From contig NZ_JACHXW010000020.1 of assembly GCF_014192395.1 (NCBI RefSeq), positions 1 through 64,000 of the forward strand: 64,000 nt of DNA, written 5' to 3'. Shown here one piece after another: positions 1-8,960 of the stretch; the stretch's first letter is position 1, and every line of letters starts with the position of its first letter. A program made the position numbers and the translations under genes. The DNA is from Paenibacillus endophyticus. GTDB lineage: Bacteria; Bacillota; Bacilli; Paenibacillales; Paenibacillaceae. Under the pieces are notes generated by a model, which was not told where the DNA came from, searched no databases, and saw only the letters and a program-made list of their open reading frames with translations.

Positions 1-123
1 GAAATGATATACTTTCCTATATTTCAAGCGTAAACGGCTGAAGCCGTCCTCTGGCGGCTAAGCTTACGTTTCGCGTAGAAATATAGAGAAAGTTGTCGAA
101 ATGATATACTTTCCTATATTTTC
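1..123. repeat. Palindromic repeat element with flanking direct repeats
   Basis: Bases 1-24 are repeated exactly at 98-121, giving two 24-bp direct repeats. Between them, 78-93 is an inverted, slightly diverged copy of the right part of the repeat (ACTTTC-CTATATTTC against ACTTTCTCTATATTTC). The interior holds short GC-rich inverted repeats (ACGGC/GCCGT near 35-50). The whole can fold as one long imperfect hairpin. It has no coding potential and resembles a REP or MITE-like non-coding repeat, but no second copy was noticed in the window and the left end may be cut by the window edge. Confidence 0.5.
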
Positions 124-124
124 A

Positions 125-176
125 AAAAAGGCTGTGCGCACTGTACAGAAACCTGTACGGTACACACAGCCTTTTT
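125..176 (-). terminator. Rho-independent terminator after the GH42 gene
   Basis: AAAAAGGCTGTG (125-136) pairs with CACAGCCTTTTT (165-176), with an inner stem GTACAG/CTGTAC (143-148/153-158). On the minus strand the hairpin ends in a T-run, and it starts 11 bp after the beta-galactosidase stop codon. Confidence 0.85.
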
Positions 177-186
177 CTTTTAATAG

Positions 187-2256
187 TTAATTTGAACTGC
201 GCTTCAAGATACGGACGCTGTAAGCATCAAGCGCCACACGCTCGCCGGCAGCATCGCCAGTAAGCAAATCGGAATAGCTGCGGCTGTCCAGATTGACAGA
301 CACGGCATCCGCGCTGAAATTAGAGACGAATACATAATCATTCTGACCGTCAGTCCGCAATTGCGCGGTAACGCCATCCGGCAAGTCCGTTTCAAGCACG
401 CGTTTAATTCCCTCTTGCTCCACGATTTTCGTGATCAAATCATTCGTGAAGGCGGCCTCATTGCGAGAAGCAATATAGTAAGCCTTACCCGCTCCTAGAC
501 GATTAACTGTCAAGGCCGGACGTCCAGCGTAGAAATCCTCGCCGTATACCGCAAGCGCTTCTGCTCCCTCCAGATGAATAAGATCGCATAGTTCCTTAGC
601 CGTATATTCACCGCTTAGTCCAAGAGCATTATTTTCATTCAGCACCACTCGGTTCGAGTCATGGTCATGCAAGGAATCAATCTCCTCGGACCAAATGCCA
701 AGCGTTTTGCGGAGCGGTCCTGGAAAACCCGTTAGGAAGCAGAGGTCGTTCTCATCAACGATACCGCTCCAATAGGTAGCGATCAAGATGCCGCCATTCT
801 CAACGAAGCGCTCGATGCGTTCGCCAACGCCTTTACGAACCATATACAGCATAGGCGCAACTAGCACTTTATAGTTATCAAAGCTGCATTCGGAATCGAT
901 AATATCGACAGGAACGCCCAAATCCCAGAACGGACGATAATGACGCTTCGCCGTTTCCTCGTAGTGCAGCCCTCCGTTGCGCGGACCCTGAGAATCCTTC
1001 ACAGCCCAGCGATTCTCCCAGTCGTAAATGAGTGCAACCTCCGGCTTCACTGTCGTCCCGACAACCTCATTCAGCTTCTCAAGCGTCGCGCCGAGCTCGG
1101 CAACGTCGCGGAATACGCGCGTATGCTCATGGCCGACATGGTCGACGACCGCGCCGTGAAGCTTCTCGCTCGAGCCCCTGCTCTTGCGCCACTGGAAATA
1201 TTGAACCGTATCCGAGCCATGCGCCACCGCTTGAAGCGAGGACAGCATATGCATCCCTGGACGCTTCACCTTGCTTACCGGCTGCCAGTTCGTCATGCTT
1301 GGCGTGCTTTCCATCAGCATGAACGGCTTGCCGCCGCCTAGTGAGCGGAACACGTCATGGTTGAAGCCGATCCAAGCTGCCAGCTCACTTTCGTCGCCGC
1401 CATTGTCATGCCAAGTCGGATAGGCATCCCAAGAGATCATATCGAGCAGATCGGTAAATTTCCAATAGTTCAATGGTTCGAAATCGAGCATAAAATTCGT
1501 CGTAATCGGCAGCTCGCTGTTCGCCGCGCGCAGCGGCTCGATTTCATTTCGGCAGAAATCAACCGTTTGGTCCGTTACGAATCTTCTCCAGTCGACGTTC
1601 TGTGCATGAACAGCCTTCTCTCCGCGTTCTGTTGGAGACTCAATTTGGCCGAAGTCTGAATACGTATGACTCCAGAATGTCGTCCACCAAGCATCGTTAA
1701 GCGCGTCTATCGTTTCGTATTTATTTTTGAGCCAGCCGCGGAATGCGTCCTCGCAAAAATTGCAATGGCATTCGCCGCTGTATTCATTGGATATATGCCA
1801 GCCAATCACCGCAGGGTGATCCGAATAACGCTCGGCAAGCTTCGTATTCATGATGGTGACCTTCTCACGGTATACTGGTGAGCTGAAGCAGTGGTTGTGG
1901 CGTGCGCCGTGCAAATTGCGAATGCCATTCGGAGCTACGCGCAGCACCTCTGGGTATTTCTGTGACATCCATATCGGACGCGCACCGCTTGGCGTAGCCA
2001 GCAATGCATAAATGCCGTTAGCAGCGAATGTATCCAGCAGCGAATCGAGCCATTCAAATGTGAATACGCCTTCCTCAGGCTCAATCGCCATCCATGCGAA
2101 GATCCCTACGGACATCACATTGCAGTGCGCCAGCTTCATGAGGCGGATATCTTCCGCCAGCACCTCAGGGTGTTTCTGCCATTGATCCGGGTTATAGTCT
2201 GCACCATGCAGCATTTGCGGAATTTTTGAACTAATCGGCGGGAATTTCAAAGTCAT
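187..2256 (-). CDS. Beta-galactosidase, glycoside hydrolase family 42
   Basis: Predicted cytoplasmic retaining beta-galactosidase that releases galactose from beta-galactosides such as galacto-oligosaccharides. The 689-aa length is normal for GH42. The N-terminal TIM barrel begins with MLHGADYNPDQW. The acid/base Glu lies in ISNEYSGE (about E158) and the nucleophile in MLMESTPSMTNW (about E316). Cysteines in CHCNFC fit the GH42 zinc site. The trimerisation and small C-terminal beta domains follow. I chose the ATG at 2256 because GGAGG (2265-2269) lies eight bases upstream; the longer frame to 2319 has no such site. There is no signal peptide. A divergent AraC gene starts 121 bp away and is the probable local regulator. 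Exact substrate is not determinable from sequence; family assignment is firm. Confidence 0.95.
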   Translation of the reverse strand: MTLKFPPISSKIPQMLHGADYNPDQWQKHPEVLAEDIRLMKLAHCNVMSVGIFAWMAIEPEEGVFTFEWLDSLLDTFAANGIYALLATPSGARPIWMSQKYPEVLRVAPNGIRNLHGARHNHCFSSPVYREKVTIMNTKLAERYSDHPAVIGWHISNEYSGECHCNFCEDAFRGWLKNKYETIDALNDAWWTTFWSHTYSDFGQIESPTERGEKAVHAQNVDWRRFVTDQTVDFCRNEIEPLRAANSELPITTNFMLDFEPLNYWKFTDLLDMISWDAYPTWHDNGGDESELAAWIGFNHDVFRSLGGGKPFMLMESTPSMTNWQPVSKVKRPGMHMLSSLQAVAHGSDTVQYFQWRKSRGSSEKLHGAVVDHVGHEHTRVFRDVAELGATLEKLNEVVGTTVKPEVALIYDWENRWAVKDSQGPRNGGLHYEETAKRHYRPFWDLGVPVDIIDSECSFDNYKVLVAPMLYMVRKGVGERIERFVENGGILIATYWSGIVDENDLCFLTGFPGPLRKTLGIWSEEIDSLHDHDSNRVVLNENNALGLSGEYTAKELCDLIHLEGAEALAVYGEDFYAGRPALTVNRLGAGKAYYIASRNEAAFTNDLITKIVEQEGIKRVLETDLPDGVTAQLRTDGQNDYVFVSNFSADAVSVNLDSRSYSDLLTGDAAGERVALDAYSVRILKRSSN

Positions 2257-2377
2257 TTCAGCGACCTCCAGTTTCATCTTGATTGCAGCGCTTATTGGAT
2301 ATACTATAATGATATTCATATTATAACTTGTTCATATAAGTAACTATATAACAGTATTTTCGCATCACTTTAAAAAT

Positions 2378-3226
2378 ATGAAACAGGAGGTTATGAACAT
2401 CGACACGATGGTTTTTCCCATTTTGACCGAGACAGACACCATGCTTCCCGTTTATTTGACAAGTATCGGGCATTGGAGCAACCAAGAGTCGATTGATCGG
2501 CCCAACGGTTATCCGCATTTTCAATGGCTTCAGGTCATTAGCGGCGCAGGAGAGCTGCAAGTAGGCGATCAACGGATGACGGTTCGCGCCGGGCAGGGAT
2601 TCTGCTTATTCCCGAACGAACAGCATCAGTATTTCTCGATTCAAGAGCCATGGGATGTCATATGGATGAGCTTCCGCGGCGATTTATCCGACAAGTTGTT
2701 CCGGCAGGCCGGCATCACGCAATCTGGTGTTTATTCAACCGCAGATCATGATATGATTGTTACCCATATGAAAAATATTTACGCCATGACGCAATCCGGA
2801 CGCTCTTTCCTTGGGCTTGAATGCTCAAAGCTGGTTTATATGTTTTTACTCGATTTGATGAAGGTTATTCTAGTAAGCTCCAATTCCGTGGAGCAGAATT
2901 ATTTGAAGCTTCAACCTGTTCTGCAATACATTGAGGCACACTATAGTGAGCTCATTACGATAAAGGATTTGGCAGGCTGCATGGGAGTGACGCCTCAATA
3001 TTTATGTCTGCTGTTCAAAAAATCGCTGAAAATGCGCCCGATGGAGTATGTCAACCGAGAGCGCGTCAATCGGAGCAAAGAGCTCATGTTCCGCGAAAGC
3101 GAAATCAAGATGCATGAAATCGCGCATCGCGTCGGCTTTGATTCTCCCAGCTATTTCAGCTCCGTATTTCGGCGGCTGGAGGGTTTAAGTCCTGAACAAT
3201 TCAAAAAGATACACGGCATGCGCTAG
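2378..3226 (+). CDS. AraC-family transcriptional regulator (cupin + AraC HTH)
   Basis: 282-aa one-component regulator. An N-terminal cupin-like sensing domain (about residues 20-165) is followed by a double AraC helix-turn-helix (about 185-280) with typical ITIKDLAGCMGVTPQYLC and IAHRVGFDSPSYFSSVFRR elements. It is divergent from the GH42 gene across a 121-bp AT-rich spacer, the classic layout of an activator of a sugar-hydrolase gene, so galactoside-responsive control of the neighbour is inferred. The start is uncertain: the ATG at 2378 has no clear Shine-Dalgarno, while AGGAGG at 2385-2390 sits only 2 bases before the ATG at 2393 and 17 before the ATG at 2408. All options leave the domains intact. 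Confidence 0.9.
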   Translation: MKQEVMNIDTMVFPILTETDTMLPVYLTSIGHWSNQESIDRPNGYPHFQWLQVISGAGELQVGDQRMTVRAGQGFCLFPNEQHQYFSIQEPWDVIWMSFRGDLSDKLFRQAGITQSGVYSTADHDMIVTHMKNIYAMTQSGRSFLGLECSKLVYMFLLDLMKVILVSSNSVEQNYLKLQPVLQYIEAHYSELITIKDLAGCMGVTPQYLCLLFKKSLKMRPMEYVNRERVNRSKELMFRESEIKMHEIAHRVGFDSPSYFSSVFRRLEGLSPEQFKKIHGMR

Positions 3227-3258
3227 CTGCAGGCCCACTTTACAAGCAAGGACGTTTC

Positions 3259-3280
3259 GTAAGAACGCATTCGTTCTTAC
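3259..3280 (+). terminator. Perfect 9-bp inverted repeat after the AraC gene
   Basis: GTAAGAACG, a 4-nt loop and CGTTCTTAC lie 33 bp after the AraC stop. No T-run follows, so it may be a weak terminator, a processing hairpin or an operator. Confidence 0.4.
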
Positions 3281-3394
3281 AGACATTCGACTTGGCTGCT
3301 TTTGATGCCGTAAGCACATAGATGTCCTTACAGCCACTCGCCTTCGCTTGTGCACACGCCCCTTCCATATCTACACGTGAAACATAAATAATTG

Positions 3395-3416
3395 CTTCAA
3401 TAAAACTTCAATAAAA
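3395..3416 (+). repeat. 11-bp tandem repeat (two units) upstream of the M20 gene
   Basis: CTTCAATAAAA occurs twice in immediate succession about 40 bp before the M20 start codon. The 228-bp spacer 3227-3454 otherwise holds only the hairpin at 3259-3280 and an AAGGAGG ribosome binding site at about 3436-3442. Confidence 0.5.
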
Positions 3417-3454
3417 CGGTTGCTTTAACTTACTTAAGGAGGTTTAAGATCAAC

Positions 3455-4642
3455 ATGACAGACAAAAAACTAATATGTGATGAGATAGATCATAACGCGG
3501 AGGCATTCCGCTCGATCTCAAGATCAGTCGGCAGCCGGCCAGAGCTAGGCCACGAGGAATTTTTTGCAGCCGAACTGTTGACTACCGAGCTTACCCAATA
3601 CGGTTTCGAGGTGGAACGCGGCATTTTAGATATCGAAACGTCTTTCATCGCGGTATTTGATACCGCTAAGCCAGGCCCTACCGTCGGTTTCTTATGCGAA
3701 TATGACGCGCTGCCGGAAATTGGGCACGCCTGCGGCCATCATCTTATCTGTGCAATGAGCCTTGCTGCAGGGGTAGGATTGAAAGCCGCACTGCTTCGCA
3801 GCGGACTAGGCGGTAAAATCAGGATCTACGGCACGCCTGCCGAAGAAACACGTGGCGCCAAAGTCCCAATGGCAGCAGCCGGATTATTCGACGACTGTGA
3901 TTTTGCGCTGATGGCGCATCCCTACCATACTTTTGAGCAGTCGGGTGAATCGCTAGCGATGGATGCCATTCAATTCGAGTTCGCAGGCCTTGCGGCACAC
4001 GCGGCTGCCAGTCCAGAGGAGGGCATTAATGCACTGGATGCGGTGCTTCAGCTGTTCAACAGCATTAACGCGCTCCGACAGCAGACACGAAGTGACGCTC
4101 GCATCCACGGCATAATCGACAATGGCGGCAAAGCGCCGAATATTATTCCCGATTATGCCTCCGCCAAATTTTATGTGCGATCCGCCACTCGCGCTTATAC
4201 GGATGAATTGACGGCCAAGGTGCTGCGCTGCGCAGAAGGAGCTGCTTTGCAAGCGGGCTGCACGCTTGCAACCAACACATTCGAGTTCTCCTATGATGAG
4301 CTGTTAACGAATGATGCCTTGTCGAAGCAGTTCAATGCCAATCTAATGGAAGCAGGCATACGCCAGGAACAAATCGAGATTGGCAAAGACCATGGTTCGC
4401 TTGATCTCGGCAACGTCTCGGTGCGCTGCCCTGCGATACATCCATACGTCAAGGTCGTTCAGGATCGGCTGCTGCTTCATACCGAAGCTTTCCGCGATGC
4501 CGCAATGACCGAATACGCGCTCGACAGCATGCTCTTTGGCGCCAAAATGCTAGCTGCCACCGCATATGACGTTTTTGCCGATCCATCTCTGCTGGCGCGC
4601 ATTCGTGCGGAATTCGAGAACCAAACCGTGCGCAGCAACTAA
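3455..4642 (+). CDS. M20-family amidohydrolase / metallopeptidase (M20D/ACY1L2-like)
   Basis: 395-aa cytosolic zinc hydrolase that cleaves an amide or dipeptide bond. Family motifs are visible: GFLCEYDALPEIGHACGHH supplies the first metal ligands, GTPAEE the catalytic and metal-bridging acids, and ALMAHPYH a further His ligand. A dimerisation (lid) domain lies at about residues 170-285. The sequence is closest in style to the M20 domain-containing protein 2 / aminobenzoyl-glutamate utilisation group rather than to ArgE or DapE. A strong AAGGAGG precedes the ATG. The gene is followed within 27 bp by the two-gene threonine/serine-exporter-type system, so a role in dipeptide breakdown with export of the product amino acid is a reasonable inference. 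The substrate is unknown. Confidence 0.88.
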   Translation: MTDKKLICDEIDHNAEAFRSISRSVGSRPELGHEEFFAAELLTTELTQYGFEVERGILDIETSFIAVFDTAKPGPTVGFLCEYDALPEIGHACGHHLICAMSLAAGVGLKAALLRSGLGGKIRIYGTPAEETRGAKVPMAAAGLFDDCDFALMAHPYHTFEQSGESLAMDAIQFEFAGLAAHAAASPEEGINALDAVLQLFNSINALRQQTRSDARIHGIIDNGGKAPNIIPDYASAKFYVRSATRAYTDELTAKVLRCAEGAALQAGCTLATNTFEFSYDELLTNDALSKQFNANLMEAGIRQEQIEIGKDHGSLDLGNVSVRCPAIHPYVKVVQDRLLLHTEAFRDAAMTEYALDSMLFGAKMLAATAYDVFADPSLLARIRAEFENQTVRSN

Positions 4643-4669
4643 AAAGCAAGCTTAAGGAGGCTGGCCTGA

Positions 4670-5428
4670 TTGAGCCAAAGCATCGTCAACAGTCACGAGA
4701 TTACCCAAATATGTTTATTGGCGGGCAAAATCATTTTGCAAAACGGGGGCGAAACCTACCGCGTCGAGGATACGATGGTGCGGATCGCTGCCGCTTACGG
4801 CATTGACAATTCGCACAGCTTCGTGACGCCAACCGGCATCATTTTTGCCATCGACGGCTCCTCCCAAATGACGAAGCTGATTCGTATTAACGAGCGTTCG
4901 ACCAATCTGCTCAAAGTGTCCCTTGTCAACGATATTTCCAGAAAAATAAGCACAGGCAAGCTGGCGGCTGGCGAAGCGCATCGATTGCTGCAAGAAATTG
5001 ATTCTAACGCATTCGTCTACCCGTCCTGGCTGAAAATCGTAGCGGCCGCAATCGCCAGCGGATGCTTTCTCATTATGTTCCAAGGGAGCTGGCCCGATGC
5101 ATTGCCAGTCATGCTGACCAGCGGAATAGGCTTTGCTTTTTTCCTTCAGCTTCATCGCATGGTTCCGATCAAGTTTTTCGCTGAATTTATTACCGCACTT
5201 TTAATCGGTACCTTGTCCGTATTTTTTGTACATAAAGGCTTCGGAATGGATTTGGACAAAATCATAATCGGCTCAGTCATGCCGTTAGTGCCCGGCTTGC
5301 ATATAACGGCAGCCGTTCGCGATTTAATGGCCGGCCATCTCGTATCCGGACTGTCGAAGGGCGCTGAAGCGTTTCTCACCGCATTTGCGATCGGAGCAGG
5401 CATTGCTGCCGTGCTATCTTTTTACTAA
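4670..5428 (+). CDS. ThrE-family exporter, N-terminal component (DUF1212, YjjP-like)
   Basis: 252-aa integral membrane protein. The first ~130 residues are the soluble ThrE N-terminal region (GGETYRVEDTMVRIAAAYG, SFVTPTGI), followed by five hydrophobic helices including the MPLVPGLHITAAVRDLMAGH segment that marks the family. ThrE of Corynebacterium exports threonine and serine as a single fused chain; here the system is split, as in E. coli YjjP/YjjB (linked to succinate export). Start is TTG at 4670, nine bases after AAGGAGG (4654-4660). It is co-oriented with the M20 gene 27 bp upstream and its partner 24 bp downstream. The exported substrate cannot be told from sequence. Confidence 0.9.
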   Translation: MSQSIVNSHEITQICLLAGKIILQNGGETYRVEDTMVRIAAAYGIDNSHSFVTPTGIIFAIDGSSQMTKLIRINERSTNLLKVSLVNDISRKISTGKLAAGEAHRLLQEIDSNAFVYPSWLKIVAAAIASGCFLIMFQGSWPDALPVMLTSGIGFAFFLQLHRMVPIKFFAEFITALLIGTLSVFFVHKGFGMDLDKIIIGSVMPLVPGLHITAAVRDLMAGHLVSGLSKGAEAFLTAFAIGAGIAAVLSFY

Positions 5429-5452
5429 ATCGAATGATGGAGGTACACCACC

Positions 5453-5890
5453 ATGATGATGCTTGAACAGCTTGTTACAAGCTTCATAGCTACTGCTGCC
5501 TTTGGACTCATCTTCAACGTCCCGAAGCGGACTTTGCTGCACTGCGGCGCCGTCGGCATGATCGGCTGGCTCATCTACGTTTCTTGTACGCAGCTGAATA
5601 TGGATGCCATCCCCTCCACCCTAATTGCCGCTTTTATCGTAACCGTCATCAGCCAGCTGTTCGCCAAGCTCTATAAAACCCCTATCATCGTTTTCAGCGT
5701 ATCGGGAATCATCCCGCTCGTACCTGGGGGACTGGCGTATGATGCCATGCGCAACGTGGTTGAAGACAATTACGACATCGCAGTACAGCTTGCCGTTAAA
5801 GCGTTTATGATCTCGGGAGCTATCGCGATCGGGCTTGTGTTCTCGGAGGTTATTAATCAAATTATTAGGAAATCGGAACGAAAACATTAG
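5453..5890 (+). CDS. ThrE-family exporter, C-terminal component (DUF3815, YjjB-like)
   Basis: 145-aa membrane protein with four to five predicted helices and the family signature IPLVPGGLAYDAM, equivalent to the C-terminal part of fused ThrE proteins. It must work with the preceding 252-aa protein, since neither half has been shown to act alone in the characterised split systems. GGAGG lies ten bases before the first ATG; three consecutive Met codons (5453, 5456, 5459) make the exact start slightly ambiguous. The gene is part of the 3455-6871 co-directional group. Confidence 0.9.
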   Translation: MMMLEQLVTSFIATAAFGLIFNVPKRTLLHCGAVGMIGWLIYVSCTQLNMDAIPSTLIAAFIVTVISQLFAKLYKTPIIVFSVSGIIPLVPGGLAYDAMRNVVEDNYDIAVQLAVKAFMISGAIAIGLVFSEVINQIIRKSERKH

Positions 5891-5920
5891 TTTAGAACAA
5901 GGGAGAGAAGGCGGGAAGTC

Positions 5921-6871
5921 ATGCATGCGATTATAAAAGCTGACGGGAGTCTGGACGAAACTCTCCTAATTGGAAGAGAACCCATCTATCGAGGAATGAA
6001 TGGAAATACCGTTGAGCGTATTTTCATAAATGAAACTGAGGATTCACTGATTTTCAAACCTGTGACGAGCCGCGCACAAGCTCAGGCTGAAGCATGGGTG
6101 AATGCGCATATTTTATCCGCTTTTCCGCCTATTTACCCGAGGCTCGTTGCATGCTCTGCGGCGAACGCAACGAAAACACATTGGATTCTTTTTGAAGATT
6201 TAGGTCCATTATCGCATCACTTCGAGGAATCTGCTGCGATGGAGGTGCTAACCTATATGGCCCAGTGGCAAAACCATGATATCAGCCATCTGAATGGGCT
6301 ATCAAGGCAAGGTCCTAAGCCAACTGCGGCTGCGATGAAACGCGAAATACATCATCTTATTGAAGACGCAGATGCTGAGCAAACGTGGCCCAGCATTCCA
6401 GCGCCGCTTCCCTACCGAATTCTATCACTGCTTGATGGCGAGTGCTTCGAGAGCGAAGAGCTGGTCCTATCGCACGGCGACCTCCATCTCGGCAACTATG
6501 CCCGAGTGAGCGATCAGGTTAAAGTGCTGGACTGGGAGCATGCGCATTTCAACCATCGGTATTGGGACTTGTATCATGTGATCGATTTATCCCATCCCGT
6601 ATTCCCCAAGCAAATGACAGCGGACATGCGCGAGCGTCTGCTGGCTCATTACCTTGCTGCCCAAAACGATATAGGCGTTTCCCTTGGTGCTTCTCGCTTC
6701 AAGCATCGCTATTACTTGTATGCTTCCCTGCTGTCGTTATGGATGCTCCAGCTAATCGCCAAAGATCTCCGCGCAGATAAAGGCATTTGGCCGCTCGACC
6801 AGCTTCGCCAGCAGCTGCATGAAACGACCGACAATCTGATGCAATGCGCTGAATATTTGGGCATAAGCTAA
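5921..6871 (+). CDS. Aminoglycoside-phosphotransferase-fold protein (APH family)
   Basis: 316-aa kinase-fold protein. The Brenner-type catalytic motif is visible as HGDLHLGNY and the metal-binding Asp as VLDWEHAHFNHRYWDLYHV; a hinge-like ILFEDLGPL lies in the N-terminal half. These motifs define the APH/choline-kinase superfamily, which phosphorylates small hydroxylated molecules (aminoglycosides, choline, homoserine, fructosamine). Nothing specifically points to antibiotic resistance, and many Paenibacillus-type genomes carry several such proteins with unknown metabolite substrates. It begins 30 bp after the exporter gene behind GGGAGAGAAGG and is probably in the same transcript. Enzyme class is well supported, substrate unknown. 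Confidence 0.85.
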   Translation: MHAIIKADGSLDETLLIGREPIYRGMNGNTVERIFINETEDSLIFKPVTSRAQAQAEAWVNAHILSAFPPIYPRLVACSAANATKTHWILFEDLGPLSHHFEESAAMEVLTYMAQWQNHDISHLNGLSRQGPKPTAAAMKREIHHLIEDADAEQTWPSIPAPLPYRILSLLDGECFESEELVLSHGDLHLGNYARVSDQVKVLDWEHAHFNHRYWDLYHVIDLSHPVFPKQMTADMRERLLAHYLAAQNDIGVSLGASRFKHRYYLYASLLSLWMLQLIAKDLRADKGIWPLDQLRQQLHETTDNLMQCAEYLGIS

Positions 6872-7028
6872 GACACTCACTCTACTATCATCTGCTAAAA
6901 TATTTCACTTCAATGTCATCTGTGACAATGATTCACATCATTCACATCAAGATCATCAGTTAGATTGCTTCCATTCGATATCATCGACTTAGCTAATGCG
7001 CTTCACTGATATTTCACAACCAATCATT

Positions 7029-7883
7029 TCATTGCAACCCTTCAATCGCATACCGCGAACGCAGCATTCCCGCCATTTCCCGTACCTGCTCCTTCGTCGG
7101 AAGCACCAGCCTCTCCTCGGCAGCCTGTATTCCCTCTGCCGTTTGCTGCGAGACGATACACTGTTTAATCGCATCAACAAAAGCTTGTCCAGCACCTGTC
7201 CCCAGCCCCGTCAATTGTTCCAGGCTCGCGGTACTGCCTGCCATGACCTCGGGGTAATCATCCGAATCGGCTCCACTTGCTGCCTGATCGTAGAAGGATC
7301 TTACGAATTGTGCACGTTCTTCGCCGGAGCCTTCCGCTACGACGAACGCTTGCACGATATAAGCATGAGTCTGCCGCCGCTGGGCGATTCCACAAAACTT
7401 AAAGCCGTTAATGCTAAGATCGAATTCCCCTGGGCAGTATGCACCCGCGATTTCCCCCTTGTCCACCCTGCAGCCCGTCCTCTGAAGCGCCGCTCCAATC
7501 AGTCCGTACATCCTCTCGAAATCCTCATGGAAATGAAACGAATCAACGGATGGCTTCGGCATGATCAAGGATAGATTAATGACACCTGGATCAAGAGGTA
7601 CAGCTGCGCCGCCTGAATTACGGACCGCAGTCGACCAGCCTTCCTCCTGAAGCATGCGCCCCACTTCGGCAGCCCGCGGCAGCCTGCTGTCGCGCAAGCC
7701 CATCACGAAGCCTTTCGGATGTCGCCATATATGGAGAATCGATGGACCTCCCTTACCCGCTGTTCGGCAAAGAAGCTCATCCAAAGCAAAAGCGTACAGC
7801 ACGTCAGGCTCACCCAGCTCCTTAGTCCGATCGAGCAGCAATATGTTGTCTAGACCCAGCATATCTAGCGGTTTTTGTTCCAT
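7029..7883 (-). CDS. lipL: Octanoyl-[GcvH]:protein N-octanoyltransferase (LipL-like)
   Basis: 284-aa member of the BPL/LplA/LipB superfamily. The segment GAYCPGEFDLSINGFKFCGIAQRR matches the LipL signature, with the nucleophilic Cys followed by the conserved Pro-Gly and the substrate-contacting Lys/Arg region; NSGGAAVPLDPGVINLSL is the family strand-loop. In Bacillus subtilis LipL moves octanoyl (or lipoyl) groups from GcvH to the E2 subunits of oxo-acid dehydrogenases by amidotransfer. The gene stands alone, convergent with the APH gene (157-bp spacer) and divergent from an AraC gene. The ATG at 7883 is preceded by AGGGCTGGAAAAAG. LipM or an LplA-type ligase is the alternative, but the Cys context favours LipL. 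Confidence 0.85.
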   Translation of the reverse strand: MEQKPLDMLGLDNILLLDRTKELGEPDVLYAFALDELLCRTAGKGGPSILHIWRHPKGFVMGLRDSRLPRAAEVGRMLQEEGWSTAVRNSGGAAVPLDPGVINLSLIMPKPSVDSFHFHEDFERMYGLIGAALQRTGCRVDKGEIAGAYCPGEFDLSINGFKFCGIAQRRQTHAYIVQAFVVAEGSGEERAQFVRSFYDQAASGADSDDYPEVMAGSTASLEQLTGLGTGAGQAFVDAIKQCIVSQQTAEGIQAAEERLVLPTKEQVREMAGMLRSRYAIEGLQ

Positions 7884-8084
7884 ATGTCTTTTTCCAGCCC
7901 TCTCTAGTCAAGCGCTCCGTGCATTTGCCATTATTCTTATTTTAACGAATAATGAACGCTTGCGCATCTACTCTCAAAAAATCAGACAGCATTCGATCAA
8001 TAATGTCGCCTCCTTATTGCCAAGGGCGAACGCTTTCAATACAATAAGGGTATTGTCATGCAGCGTCTAGGGGGAAGCACCAAC

Positions 8085-8951
8085 ATGGAAGCAATCAATG
8101 AAAAGGTAGCATACGAGAACCCATTGCTGTCGCTGCGAATTTTTCAAACGATGCGCGATCTGGATGGATTTACAAATTGGCATTTCCATAAGCAGCTGGA
8201 GCTGCTGCTTATTCTCGAAGGCGATCTGGACGTATATATCGACGAGGAATGCTATCACTTGACCAGCGGTGACGTGATGATTATCGGAGCCTCAGAGCTT
8301 CACCGCGACCGCAGCCACAGCCTGCTTGATTACATTGTGCTGCAGTTCGACCTCGAGCCCTTTTTTGATCAAAGCACTATCCCGTATATGCGCTTTTTCT
8401 CAGAAACCCAATTGCCTCTGAGCAAAGCTAATTATATTTTCCAGGAGAATCGTGCCGTCAAGGAGCAGACCGCTTCGTATATTCAGCAAATGTTAAACGA
8501 AGCTGACCGGAAAGAAACCGGCTACGAGCTGGCTGTCAGTGTGCTGATTAAGCAAATATTGCTTATTCTGCTGCGCCATGACAACCGCAAGGTGCTCATC
8601 GAGCAGGACAATTTCGACCGCATTCGTCTGAAGCCCGTGCTCGATTACATCGAGAACCATTTGACGGACCGTATTCAAGTAGATGAGGTTTGCAAAATCG
8701 CCAATATGAGCTACTACTATTTCGTCAAATATTTCAAGAAAACGATCGGGCTCTCATTTACCGAATATGTGAATTATCGAAAAGTGAAATGGGCAGAGCG
8801 GATCCTGCTGACCAAGGATTTGAGTATATCGGAGGTAGGCGAGCGGATCGGCATGCCGAATATGGCCCATTTCTACAAAATGTTCAAGAAATACAACGAC
8901 TGCTCGCCGAAGCAGTTCCAACGAAAAATGCTCGTGTGGAATAAGCAATAG
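8085..8951 (+). CDS. AraC-family transcriptional regulator
   Basis: About 288 aa. N-terminal cupin (about residues 15-150; WHFHKQLELLLILEGDLDVYI and LTSGDVMIIGASELHRDR are typical sugar-sensing AraC cupin strands) followed by two AraC HTH motifs (about 185-285; IQVDEVCKIANMSYYYFVKYFKKTIG and LSISEVGERIGMPNMAHFYKMFKKY). I prefer the ATG at 8085, behind AGGGGGAAG, over the in-frame ATG at 8058, which has only AAGGG; the difference is nine residues. No adjacent sugar gene identifies the target; the nearest divergent gene is lipL, which is an unlikely partner. It ends 26 bp before the convergent phoP-like gene. Confidence 0.88.
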   Translation: MEAINEKVAYENPLLSLRIFQTMRDLDGFTNWHFHKQLELLLILEGDLDVYIDEECYHLTSGDVMIIGASELHRDRSHSLLDYIVLQFDLEPFFDQSTIPYMRFFSETQLPLSKANYIFQENRAVKEQTASYIQQMLNEADRKETGYELAVSVLIKQILLILLRHDNRKVLIEQDNFDRIRLKPVLDYIENHLTDRIQVDEVCKIANMSYYYFVKYFKKTIGLSFTEYVNYRKVKWAERILLTKDLSISEVGERIGMPNMAHFYKMFKKYNDCSPKQFQRKMLVWNKQ

Positions 8952-8960
8952 CAGACATAG

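Noticed and set aside
2321..2572. 83-codon minus-strand frame upstream of the GH42 gene
   Set aside because: It is antisense to the AraC gene and has no supporting ribosome binding site or domain.
5921..6871. Antibiotic-resistance aminoglycoside kinase
   Set aside because: Only superfamily motifs are present, and nothing in sequence or context is specific for aminoglycosides.
6872..7028. Short TCAC/ATCA-rich repetitive stretch between convergent genes
   Set aside because: Units are short and irregular (ATTCACATC occurring about twice), with no hairpin or array structure; probably simple low-complexity sequence.
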